From NCBI GenBank assembly GCA_051453625.1, contig JBOZIK010000001.1, positions 179,878,766 through 179,942,765 on the forward strand: DNA of 64,000 bases, read 5' to 3'. The notes under the pieces are model-generated. The model saw only the letters and a program-made list of their open reading frames with translations, did not search any database and was not told the origin of the DNA. This document shows, one piece after another, positions 12,331 to 23,331 of this stretch. The stretch's first letter is position 1; every line of letters begins with the position of its first letter. The DNA is from Welwitschia mirabilis. Taxonomy: Eukaryota > Gnetophyta > Gnetopsida > Welwitschiales. A program made the translations under genes and the position numbers.

Positions 12331-14104
12331 AAGCCTTATTCTCTTCTATTAATTGATCCATAGCTCTCTTATTTTCTCCTAAGAGGGAGTGATAGTATCC
12401 CAAAGAACCTTGGGCTTCATGCTATTTTTACCTATACTCTTAGGCCTCTACATGGATTTTCATAAATTTCTCATTAATTCCTTACAGGTCTGTATAAATT
12501 TTATTTGAGAATTATCTATTCAAGGGTAGAGGCCCTTCATTATACATGAAAGTGATAAATTTTTATTGATGTTCAATATATTCATTATCGTACTTTTTTC
12601 TTGAAGCCAAATTCTATAATAGGGATACTAATCTATTTGAACTTCTCTTAGAAAAATTTCCATCTTTCCTCTATCTTTGGTAGCTAATTCTTGTTTAGAA
12701 ATGCATTTTTAAGCCCTTTGTTATTTTATGCTTACTTCTTTGAAAGATTTAGAGAGTTGAATATCTTTTTTTGATTAATAATGTCTTGATGTAGTTANNN
12801 NNNNNNNNNNNNNNNNNNNNNNNNNNNNNNNNNNNNNNNNNNNNNNNNNNNNNNNNNNNNNNNNNNNNNNNNNNNNNNNNNNNNNNNNNNNNNNNNNNNN
12901 NNNNNNNNNNNTTGGATTTCATCTTTAGCTAAATTCAAAGCATTGTAGAGGCTGTCTAATTTATCCTCCTATAGCACTTTGGAGAATGGGTTAGACTAAA
13001 ATGAATGGGAAGGTAAAAGTTCCTTGAATGTGAATTAAGTTGGATTTTGTAGTAGACTTGAAGGGGATAATAGTGAAGGTAGACTTTGGGATGTAGAAGA
13101 AGATTCCCCTAGGTCTGACTAGGCTATCTTGTATCCTAGAGTTTTAAGGAGACTTAACTCCTTGATTCTAAATAAGCTTTAAATAAAGAATTTGATATAA
13201 GATTTATTTAGTTGGAATGGAATTTTATTTTTGTTCAAAGTTTGGGTAATCAGGGAAGGAAATCCAAGTTTTATAATACCTAAAGCTTCAATTTGAACTT
13301 TATTCAATTTGATAATATGCTTCATCACCATTAAGAATATTTCTTCTATCATATTTAAATTAGTGTAATTTGTCTTATCCTTCATAGCTGTAATCATATA
13401 AAGATCAGGTAATGTGATATCCTTCGATTTATGAATAATGCATACCAAATTACTAGCCACCATCCTGGAAATAATAAAGAATTCTAGATTTGTGTGGATT
13501 GGTATTCATACTTGAACTACCNNNNNNNNNNNNNNNNNNNNNNNNNNNNNNNNNNNNNNNNNNNNNNNNNNNNNNNNNNNNNNNNNNNNNNNNNNNNNNN
13601 NNNNNNNNNNNNNNNNNNNNNTATGTGGACTAGTATTCATACTTGAACTACCACTCGTCCCAGTAAATTCATACTTAGATTTGCATCTTCTTTTCTTCTG
13701 ATGTTATCTATGGATTTTTCTCTATGTGATAAGTGTAGAATTTCTCTTATGTCCTCCTAGGTGACTATTAGCTACTAGTTTCCCACAGTAGTTTTTAATA
13801 GTTTTGGCATAGTTTATTCTCAATTTCTTGTAAAATTCATATACAGATTCTAAAGAGAATATGTCATTTATTTTAAGCCATTCATATTAAACTTTGTCAA
13901 GTAGGGATCTGTAAGAACCCGAGTNNNNNNNNNNNNNNNNNNNNNNNNNNNNNNNNNNNNNNNNNNNNNNNNNNNNNNNNNNNNNNNNNNNNNNNNNNNN
14001 NNNNNNNNNNNNNNNNNNNNNNNNTAGATTCTAAAGAGAATTTGTCATTTATTTTAAGCCATTCATATTAAACTCTGTCAAGTAGGGATTTGTAAGAACT
14101 CAAG
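12331..14104 (-). pseudogene. N-terminal part of the extra 3' ORF, plant transposon protein-like
   Basis: On the minus strand, frames give LESVYEFYKKLRINYAKTI near the upstream end and then ASNLVCIIHKSKDITLPDLY plus a stretch ending IEEIFLMVMKHIIKLNK (13179-13463). The order of a Phe-Tyr-x-x-Leu motif, a middle block with Leu-x-x-Leu/Met-Tyr-x-Ile, and a final amphipathic helix resembles the 'putative plant transposon protein' domain found in ORFs of gypsy elements. Stops and frameshifts interrupt it, and gaps at 12798, 13522 and 13925 cut it. The family match is from memory and should be checked with a profile search. Confidence 0.45.
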
Positions 14105-14639
14105 TGAAATTTATGGGTGAAATAACTCTACATTCTATACAAAAAATTGTTGGAGGTGGGGTTAACCAAGAGAATTACAATAGAATACCTTTAAATAAAA
14201 TTTACTTTCTAGTAAGATAAAACATATTTAATGTCAAACAATCAAACCTATTTAACTCTGCTCTCAACTGAAGTTTAGTAGGCTCTTGAATGTGTCAAAA
14301 CGAGGATAATAATACTTGAAATTTTACCTCTAAGTTTATCCACCATTATCAAGGATCTCAAGAAAAAGAAAAAAACTAATCAACAAAGTAAAAATACAAG
14401 GTGAAAGTAAAAATTACTAACCTATTACCCACTTTAAACCGGTAAGATTTTTACTTACTATTGCATTAAATTCACATGATTAAGTAGTAAAGAAAAATAT
14501 TATCCTATAGAAAATAGATTTAATTAGAAATTTTCATATGTTACTGATGTTGAAAAAAATTGGATGCCAATTTGGTAAGGTAAAAATCCAAAAATTTTAA
14601 TAAGTTAAAGCTGGTAATGTGAATGCTAATATGGTAGTA

Positions 14640-15030
14640 TTGATGTGTTTAACATGACATGAATTGAACATGATGTGGATATGACAGTGCAACAGGGATT
14701 ATCAAGAATAGACGAGAATCATTGAGAATGACTTTAAGTGTGATAAAGAAGAAACACATAGTCATATTTAAGTTTCAATCACTTTTTGTAGCATAGATTT
14801 GATAAGGATCATTAAGAACTTAAGAGTTTTTGACAGGGATCATCAAATCCATTATGAAGGTAGTCTAAAGAATTTGACGATGGTCATTGAAAACTCATTC
14901 TTAATGGGGTCCTTCAAATTCTTAATAATATTATCAAGAACATACATGTAAATAAAAGAATAAAGTTACTACATGAGAGTTATAGAGGAAAGTTGAGAGG
15001 GATCATTAAGAATAAGACACTCCTCTAGAA
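14640..15030. repeat. Dispersed GGATCATTAAGAA-type motif cluster
   Basis: Variants of GGGATCATTAAGAAT occur at least five times in about 350 bp (around 14695, 14720, 14817, 14846 and 15000). Copies also read GATCATCAAATCC and GGTCATTGAAAAC. Spacing is irregular, so this is a decayed repeat or a motif-rich leader rather than a clean array. Confidence 0.45.
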
Positions 15031-15044
15031 ATGTAATTTATAAA

Positions 15045-15450
15045 TTAAGTTAACTTGAAATTTAGTCTAAAGATTTATCTTTAGACCAGTGCTAGTTAAT
15101 CATAAGAACTTGCTAGCTGAGGATTAGGCTTAAAATCCAATTTGAAATTTTAATTTTAAATCAGTGTTAGTCTATCAAGCGCTTTTATGTTTTTGATCAC
15201 AGGAAAAGAAATACTGGGATTAAGTTGAAATTTAATTCAAAGTTTTAAATTTGAGTTGGTATCAGTTAATCATAGTATAATTTTTTTTTGAATATAGAAT
15301 CTAAAGGAAGATAAATACTTTTGGATATGAAATCTAATTTAAAGTTTTGACTTTGAGTTGGTATCAGCCAAAAAAATTTAAGTTTTAAAAAGTTAGCTTA
15401 AAATATTACTTAAAGTTTTATGTTTAGATTACTGTTAGTTAGCTAAGTAA
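15045..15450. repeat. Tandem repeat, five units of about 75-105 bp
   Basis: Each unit has the order TTGAAATTTA, AAAGTTTTAAATTTGAG, then GTATCAGTTAATCATA or a variant. Units begin near 15047, 15125, 15218, 15325 and 15398. Copies are about 70-80% alike by eye. Confidence 0.65.
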
Positions 15451-16194
15451 TCTCTCTTCAGCTTTAAAATTTAATTGCGATTGAATCCTTCCAGAGAAAA
15501 ACACTAGTAACTCTCAAAGACAATTATTTTAAAGTTTTTAGATATAGCTAAATAATTTTATTTTTGATTATATGATACCTATAGGGTATACGATAATTAT
15601 TGATGAGGTAGTTTTTAAAAGTAAGATTTGGTGAATCTTTGCAGCAACATGGAGCTTAGGAAATCCAAACTAATCATAAATTGATATGTAGTTTTGATTT
15701 TAGGTTGAATATTGATTAGTTTAAAATCCCTTGATTCCAGACCTACTTGAAGATAGATGCTAACACTTAGCACACTTTAGTTGTTAATAATAGGTATATC
15801 ATTTATTTAATTTTTCACTTAAAAATTGAACACATATGCACTTGATAACTTATATGAATTACAGTTGTAAGATAAGAGGATAAAGGTTGAGATATAAATT
15901 GTACCCTTTCCTTGGTTGATCATTTATTACTTTTGTCTAAGCTTAGTAATTTCCTTTACTGAATTTTTCTTTACTTTTCATCTCAATTTTTAACTCAATT
16001 TTCATGGCTTATACTTCTTACTTTTTTCCTACTATTGCTTCTGGTATAAAAAGATAAAGAAATGACTTTAACCTGGGTAGTACATAGATAGATATATGCA
16101 TAAGCACTGTAGATCCTCAATCTTCTCAAGTTTCCATTAGATCTGAAAAAAGTTCAACAATTTCCATACTATGATTATAGTTCAACTACTGAGC

Positions 16195-16380
16195 TCTTAG
16201 ATGCTTTTTATTACTAAAGCTAGTAAAGATCATTTTGGTGATGGTTTCATCCCTTTGAGCTTTAGTCCATTAGTTGGCCATCTAGTGGACAAGTACCTGA
16301 GGTTCAAAAACAAGGAGTTGCATTGGTGGCTAAGTTATAATGAGTTAACTTATGATATATCTTTAGGTTAACTAGCTAGG
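16195..16380 (+). pseudogene. Unidentified plus-strand coding-like segment
   Basis: The plus strand gives a continuous stretch of about 50 codons including DHFGDGFIPLSFSPLVGHLV and then KYLRFKNKELHWWLSY, before in-frame stops. The residue mix looks protein-like, not like translated AT-rich noise, but I do not recognise the family. Its strand is opposite to the surrounding element B. Confidence 0.25.
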
Positions 16381-17413
16381 GATATGCAAGTATCAGGAAA
16401 AAAAAAGTTAATTAGCTATAAGGCATCAAACCTATCCTAAGCCTTGTTTCACTTAGCTTCAATAAGGAGAATGTAGAGAGAATACTAGGGGATTTTAAGC
16501 TTTATCAAAATTTTTGGCTGTCCACCTAGAGGAAATCAACATGTTGACTAAAGCACTAGGTAAAATGCATTTATTGCTTCTAGATGAGAATTCTACAGGA
16601 TCATTGTCAACAGATAAGTGTTTTCAACAAAATAAGAAATTCTTTGACCACTTTTAGAATTAAGTTATTTGAAGNNNNNNNNNNTTTTACTTTATCATAA
16701 GCACGTCTGACCCACCAAAGGAAATTCAAGCTAAACAATTTAGTAAATTGTTAAGATCATATAAATTAATTCTAAAACTTTGAAGTTTCTTTTAAACCTT
16801 AATAAAATTTAATAATTACACATTTTTTTGAATTAAAGGAATTTTGGATATACATTCCATCATAGATTAAAGTATTCCCTCTTGGTTTATTTATTTTGTT
16901 GATCTTTAGTTGTTATAAGATTTTAGCTTTGGTAAGTAGCTATGTCTTAGATGATTCTTGGAATACAACTGTTCCTCTACTTTTTATTTTTTNNNNNNNN
17001 NNNNNNNNNNNNNNNNNNNNNNNNNNNNNNNNNNNNNNNNNNNNNNNNNNNNNNNNNNNNNNNNNNNNNNNNNNNNNNNNNNNNNNNNNNNNTCATATAA
17101 ATAAATTATAAAACTTTGAAGTTTTTTTTAAACCTTAATAAATTTAATAATTGCACATGTTTTTGAATTAAAGGAATTTTGGATATACATTCCATCATAG
17201 ATTAAAGTATTCCCTCTTGGTTTCTTTATTTTAATGATCTTTAGTTGTTATAAGATTTTAGCTTTGGTAACTAGCTATGTCTTAGATGATTCTTGAAATA
17301 CAACTATTCCTCTACTTTTTATTTCTTACNNNNNNNNNNNNNNNNNNNNNNNNNNNNNNNNNNNNNNNNNNNNNNNNNNNNNNNNNNNNNNNNNNNNNNN
17401 NNNNNNNNNNNNN

Positions 17414-17530
17414 TCTAGATTGTGGCTAATTGACCCTTTAGTGGAGTTTCCACAGCTACCATATTGTATCACCAAAGATTCCTCTTAGGAATATTTGCCC
17501 TAGTGCACTTGTAAAGGATCTAGAACCTTA
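17414..17530. repeat. Block X, also present at 32331-32440
   Basis: Shared landmarks are CAATGGAGTT or TAGTGGAGTT, TACCATATTGTA, CAAAGATTC and AATATTTGCCCTA. It lies on the outer left side of the copia LTR here, but on the outer right side of the other LTR copy. That is not explained by a simple two-LTR element. Confidence 0.7.
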
Positions 17531-20238
17531 GATGAGGGTGAATAGGATTTAAAAAATAAGTAAACTCAAAAGCTATCTTTATAAGTATTGAAAACTAAAA
17601 GATATTTATACATATGAAATATAAAAATTAATCTAAAAGAAAGATAACNNNNNNNNNNNNNNNNNNNNNNNNNNNNNNNNNNNNNNNNNNNNNNNNNNNN
17701 NNNNNNNNNNNNNNNNNNNNNNNNNNNNNNNNNNNNNNNNNNNNNNNNAAGTAAACTCAAAAGCTATCTTTATAAGTATTGAAAACTAAAAGATACTTGT
17801 ACATATGAAATACAAAAATTAATCTAAAAGAAAGATAACTAAAAGGACAAAATACCAATGAAGATAGACACACAATTTATAGCAGTTTTGGAAACTCTCT
17901 ACTTCACTCTCAGTGATTATCTTCTACCTAATCTTAATCTATATCTTTGTTAATATTTTTCTAAGTATTTTAGATTTACNNNNNNNNNNNNNNNNNNNNN
18001 NNNNNNNNNNNNNNNNNNNNNNNNNNNNNNNNNNNNNNNNNNNNNNNNNNNNNNNNNNNNNNNNNNNNNNNNNNNNNNNCTTTCTACTTCACTATCAGTG
18101 ATTATCTTCTACCCAAGCTTGATCTATATCTTTGTTAATATTTTTCTAGGTATTTCAGATTTACCTATAATCTTTTATAATTAGACATTTGAGAGGCTCA
18201 GTCTCAACCTTTAGAGGGGAGATGATACTTTTCAGTGGTAATAGTATGCCGTAATACATAGGTTCCACTAGATCTAAAGTACAAATTTTTTTTTTGATGA
18301 ATGAAAAATATATAAGAGAAACATTTTAGGATTTTAAAATTAAAAAAATTCTTTAACAGATAAAAATAAAAGGCTAAATAGCTAGAAAAATTCCATTTCT
18401 ATCATGANNNNNNNNNNNNNNNNNNNNNNNNNNNNNNNNNNNNNNNNNNNNNNNNNNNNNNNNNNNNNNNNNNNNNNNNNNNNNNNNNNNNNNNNNNNNN
18501 NNNNNNNAAAAATATATAAGAGAAACATTTTAGGATTTTAAAATTAAAAAAATTCTTTAATAGATAAAAATAAAAGGCTAAATAGATAGAAAAATTCCAT
18601 TTCTATCATGATTAGTCAACCCTCAAAATGTCTAGTTGACCTCATTCAGTGCCATCATTGAAGTTAGTTATCTCCATCTTCTTCTACTTAACCCAGGATT
18701 CTTAAGTCTCCATGTCTGATCGACCATTCAGAATCCTGTTAATTACATGCTCAGTCAATTGCATTTTAGTCAAATCGATCCCATGTATAGAAAAATGTAG
18801 AAAAAAATTTTAGCCTAGGTCAAGTTGACTTCTTAGGTATTTAGTTGACCCCTTAATTAGAAAATATTAAAAAATTTTACACCAGATTTGATTAACCCCT
18901 TNNNNNNNNNNNNNNNNNNNNNNNNNNNNNNNNNNNNNNNNNNNNNNNNNNNNNNNNNNNNNNNNNNNNNNNNNNNNNNNNNNNNNNNNNNNNNNNNNNN
19001 NCATGATTAGTCAACCCTCAAAATGTCTAATTGACCTCATTCAGTGCCATCACTGAAGTTAGTTACCTCCATCTTCTTCTACTTAACCCAGGATTCTTAA
19101 GTCTCCATGTCTGATCGATCACTCAGAATCCTGTCAATTACATGCTCGGTCAACTACATTTTAGTCAAATCGATCCCATGTATAAAAAAAATGTACAAAA
19201 ACATTTCAGCCTAAGTCAAGTCGACTTCTTAGGTATTTAGTTGACCCCTTGATTAGAAAATATTAAAACATTTTACCCCATATTTGGTTAACCCCTTAGA
19301 TATTTAGTTGATGCCTTAATGATCAAATGTGAGAAATTTATTATACAAGTCTAGTTAATCCCTTAGGAATATAGTTAATCCCTTAAAAATTTATCTTTCA
19401 TACTTTATAGTATAGGTTACTCCTTAGGAATTTAATTGATATTTTTAAGGATTTTAAACATGTCAGGTTTAGTTAAGGTTTGTGAAAAATGTTTGCAGCT
19501 TCTTACTTATAAGGATTAATATTTGTTGCAATTAATACAACACATTTTGCTATGCCAAAAAATGTTAGTTTGACATTAACCTAATAAATTATAACTTAAT
19601 AACCTTCCTCTTTGACATTAATGGAAAACTAGACTTAGTTGAAAATATGAATACGAAAACTCCTCCTTAGATAATCTCCATTAATTTTGTGAAAACTCAT
19701 GGGTTTCTAAGAAGAGTAATATATATAAACTATCTAAAGTAATTATGATTAAGANNNNNNNNNNNNNNNNNNNNNNNNNNNNNNNNNNNNNNNNNNNNNN
19801 NNNNNNNNNNNNNNNNNNNNNNNNNNNNNNNNNNNNNNNNNNNNNNNNNNNNNNNNNNNNNNNNNNNNNNNNNNNNNNNNNNNNNNNNAATATTAAAACA
19901 TTTTACCCCAGATTTGATTAACCCCTTAGATATTTAGTCAATGCCTTGATGATCAGATGTAAGAAATTTATTATACAAGTCTAGTTAATCGCTTAGGAAT
20001 ATAGTTAATTTCTTAAAAATTTAACTTTCATACTTTATAGTATAGGTTACTCCTTAGGAATTTAATTGAAATTTTTAATGATTTTAAATATGTCAAGTTT
20101 AGTTAAGGTTTGTGAAAAATTTTTGCAGCTTCTTACTTATAAGGATTAATATTTTTTGCAATTAATACAACACATTTTGCTATACCAGAAAATGTTAGTT
20201 TGACATTAACTTGATAAATTATAACTTAATAACCTTCC
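17531..20238 (-). repeat. 3' LTR of the SIRE-type element (inflated by duplications)
   Basis: This matches 31400-32330 from the GCATAGGTTCCA or ACATAGGTTCCA landmark through AATGTTAGTTTGACAT. The left part has the AGGGTGAATAGG and ATTTATAGCAGTTTTGG blocks common in plant copia LTRs. It contains gap-flanking repeats: 17562-17648 with 17749-17838, 17898-17979 with 18080-18163, 18304-18407 with 18508-18610, 18608-18901 with 19002-19290, and 19253-19754 with 19889-20384. The true LTR is thus probably well under 2 kb. Confidence 0.6.
18608..18862. promoter_or_regulatory. Cluster of seven W-box motifs in the LTR
   Basis: TTGACC or TTGACT occurs seven times on the two strands within about 255 bp, embedded in words such as TAGTTGACCCCTTA. 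TTGAC[C/T] is the core bound by WRKY transcription factors. The cluster is repeated at 19002 onward because of the gap duplication. Binding is not shown, and the repeats may simply be a degenerate tandem word. Confidence 0.4.
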
Positions 20239-20472
20239 TCTTTGACATTGATGGAAAACTAGACTTAGTTGAAAATATTAATAGGAAAACTCCTCCTTAG
20301 ATAATGCAAATTAATTTTGTGAAAACTCATGGGTTTCTAAGAAAAGTAATATATATAAATTATTTAAAGTAATTATGATTAAGAAAGACTAATAAGTACT
20401 AGAAAAAAAGGGTAATATCTAATATCAATTAATAGAAATTGAAGATAAAACTACTATTTCTCCCCCTTTTTA
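20239..20472 (-). other. Two polypurine-tract candidates of the SIRE-type element
   Basis: On the minus strand, a purine-rich GTCAAAGAGGAAGG lies next to the LTR edge near 20239, and TAAAAAGGGGGAGAAA lies at 20457-20472. Both are preceded by CATTAATG-type sequence. The first abuts the block shared with the other LTR; the second is the stronger purine run. Which one primed plus-strand synthesis is unresolved. Confidence 0.5.
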
Positions 20473-20539
20473 CATTAATGATAAAGAAAAGAAAACTAAA
20501 AATAAAAAGCACAACTGTAAGATAATAGAGAACATAAGA

Positions 20540-21740
20540 GATTAATTAGATTCTTCTTCTTCTTCCTCCCCAGTTTATTCTTCAAAATGTGGGTTTTCTT
20601 CTTCTTCTTATTATTCTTCTTTAGCTACCTTTTGAGTAGAGCTATCGACTTCCTTAGAAATGTTAGCTACCTTATACCTTGTTGTAATGAGAGTCTCTTT
20701 CATATGCCTTGTATGAGAATCCAACCTCTTCAAGTATGAAAGAGTCTTTTTAGGAGAGTCTTACTTAGGAGAAAGAGACTTGAAAGATTTCTTAGATCCT
20801 ACAAAAATACACATGCAAGATAGGATTGCATGCCTAATGGTAGACATAGGAGTTAAAGTTTCTAATCTTAGGTTCAANNNNNNNNNNNNNNNNNNNNNNN
20901 NNNNNNNNNNNNNNNNNNNNNNNNNNNNNNNNNNNNNNNNNNNNNNNNNNNNNNNNNNNNNNNNNNNNNNNNNNNNNGTTTCTAATCTTAGGTTCAAATA
21001 AACTCTAAAATGATGACAAGTATTTGCAATTAAAATAGAGTAAGGAAGAGCTCAAGGTTTGTGATACTCTAATTAAAAGACCATGTTTTTAAACATAATG
21101 ATAGGAGCATCAATAGAATGCCTATTTTCTATTAAATATAAAAAATAAGATCTATAATTAGAGGTCTCATCATAATAACTATCAGAGCTAAGAAATTATA
21201 AGTAAAAAATAAATGCAAAAAGTGGTACTTTAGGNNNNNNNNNNNNNNNNNNNNNNNNNNNNNNNNNNNNNNNNNNNNNNNNNNNNNNNNNNNNNNNNTC
21301 TCTGCCTTATCCTCCATGGAATCATGCAGAGGCTGAAACTACTTGTAATGTCTTCTAGGAAGATTTGAGAGGGAGGCAATGAGATATGCAATAATCCTAA
21401 TCCTTCTTCATAAAAAAAGGTTTATTAGGGTAGAAAAGTAAGCATTAAAAGAGGTATTACAATAAAAAATTCAAGTAAGAGAAGGGTAGGCTGATCCTAA
21501 AACATCAAGAAAATAAGACAAATCAAGTTATTTAATAATCTTACCACATCTTTAAGTTTCCTAAGCCTAGAAGTAATAGGACTTTCCTAGTAAAGAGGCT
21601 TTTTCTTAAAATTATTTTTAAGCTTGTCTAAAGCCTCATCTAATATTCTATAGTAAAAATACCTTGGATATTTTTTTGCTAGCTTCTTTTGATGTCTTTT
21701 TGAGGGATCCTTTACTATTTAAGAGGATGTGGCACTTCTT
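20540..21740 (-). pseudogene. Third ORF of the SIRE-type element (envelope-like position)
   Basis: The minus strand reads through stops as a protein with a hydrophobic middle (LKYHFLHLFFTYNFLAL at about 21180-21235) and a C-terminal helix containing LKRLDSHTRHMKETLITT. It ends in an acidic tail (EEEEENPHFEE then EEEEEES) at about 20550-20620. Its position between RNase H and the 3' purine tract is where SIRE elements keep their envelope-like ORF. Pieces also resemble the plant transposon protein-like ORF of element B. It is broken by many stops and by gaps at 20878 and 21235. Confidence 0.5.
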
Positions 21741-21744
21741 AAAA

Positions 21745-23331
21745 ATAAAACAACTTGAGAAAGATAGCTAGATATTAGAGAAATAGGTGGAAAAGTATGA
21801 ATGAAAAAGGTTAGGGGTCCGCAAGATTTTATAAGGGGGGCAATCAAGTTAAATTTAAGAAAAAATTAGGTTTACTATGTTATCTTCCATACTATAACCC
21901 TATAGGACTCATCTAATAGGTTATGATGTGATTGACCTGATGAGATTCAATTCACAAAAATTTTTAGATTAGGTTAACTGAATATTCAAGTTGGTTGACC
22001 CGACTAGTTTCAAGTTGATCTAGAAAAGATCAAGTAACTAGAAGAAAATGTAGTCAATTAACTTCTTCTCTAGATCTAGGTGACCAAATGCAAGATCCAG
22101 TTAACTATCCTACCTTCAGTCAAAGGATAGAGAGAAAACCTATAGTTCATTAGAAACTCTTAAAAAGTTATTATAGTTTACAAGTTTCATGAAAATATTA
22201 GTAACTTATCTATACATTTAATAAAATTCATTGAAATGTTACCTTTTTTTATTTGATCTTTAATGAAATGATATCTTAATTTAATATGTTTAGTCTAATA
22301 ATGTTGAACAGGGTTCTTTAAGATATTAATCACACTTGTATTATCACAAAAGATTGGAACTTATTCAAAACCTATTCCAAACTTTTTGAGAATTTCCTTC
22401 ATCGCAAAAATATGGATATAACAACTCTATATAGCTATATATTCTACTTCTGCTATAGAAAAAAGATAGAGTTTTACTTCTTACNNNNNNNNNNNNNNNN
22501 NNNNNNNNNNNNNNNNNNNNNNNNNNNNNNNNNNNNNNNNNNNNNNNNNNNNNNNNNNNNNNNNNNNNNNNNNNNNNNNNNNNNCTAAAGACAAAATAAC
22601 TTGAGAAAGATAGCTAGATATGAAAGAAATAGGTGGAAAAGTATGAATGAAAAAGGTTAGGAATCCGCAAGATTTTATAAAGAGGGGAAATCAAGTTAAA
22701 TTTAAGAAAAAATTAGGTTTACTGTGTTATCTTCCATACTATAACCCTATAGGACTCGTCTACTAGGTTATGATGTGATTGACCCGATGAGATTCAATTC
22801 ACAAAAATTTTTAGATTGGGTTAACTGAGTCTTCAAGTTGGTTGACCCAACTAGATTCGAGTTGATCTAGGAAAGATCAAGTAACTAGATGAAAATGTAG
22901 TCAATCAACTTCTTTTCTAGATCTAGGTGACCAAATGCTAGATCCAGTTAACTATTCTACCTTCAGTCAAAGGATAGAGAGACAACCTATAGTTCATTAC
23001 AAACTCTCAAAAAGTTATTATAATTCACAAGTTTTATGAAAATATTAGCAAGTTATCTATCCATTTAATAAAATTCATTGAAATGTTACCTTTTTTTATT
23101 TGATATTTAATGAAATAATATCTTAATTTAATATGTTTAGTCTAATAATGTTGAACAGGGTTATTTAAGATATTAATTACACTTGTATTATTACAAAAGA
23201 TTGGAACTTATTCAAAACCTACTCCAAACTTTTTGAGCATTTCCTTTATTCCAAAAATATGGGTATAACAACTCTATATAGCTATATATTCTACTTCTGC
23301 TATAGAAAAAAAGATAGAGTTTTGCTTCTTA
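21745..23331 (-). repeat. Gap-flanking duplication of spacer and RNase H end
   Basis: Positions 21745-22484 and 22589-23331 are the same roughly 740 bp sequence with a few percent differences, on either side of a 100-N gap. It holds the spacer between RNase H and the third ORF, with four TTGAC[C/T] words in the first copy, and the end of RNase H. The two copies are most likely alternative haplotypes or unmerged contig ends. Confidence 0.85.

Larger units (their letters stand above)
14105..17413. other. Pol to 3'-ORF spacer of element B, or unrelated filler
   Basis: No recognisable minus-strand pol remains here, although integrase would be expected somewhere between here and 33.6 kb. The stretch holds two tandem-repeat zones (see 14640 and 15045), an unidentified plus-strand coding-like segment near 16200, and a gap-flanking duplication (16758-16992 repeats at 17093-17328). 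Confidence 0.4.

Noticed and set aside
10860-14104. Endogenous pararetrovirus coat region
   Set aside because: Considered because of the coiled coil. Its position between a purine tract and LTR of an Athila-like element on the same strand explains it better, and no movement-protein or viral RT signature is present.
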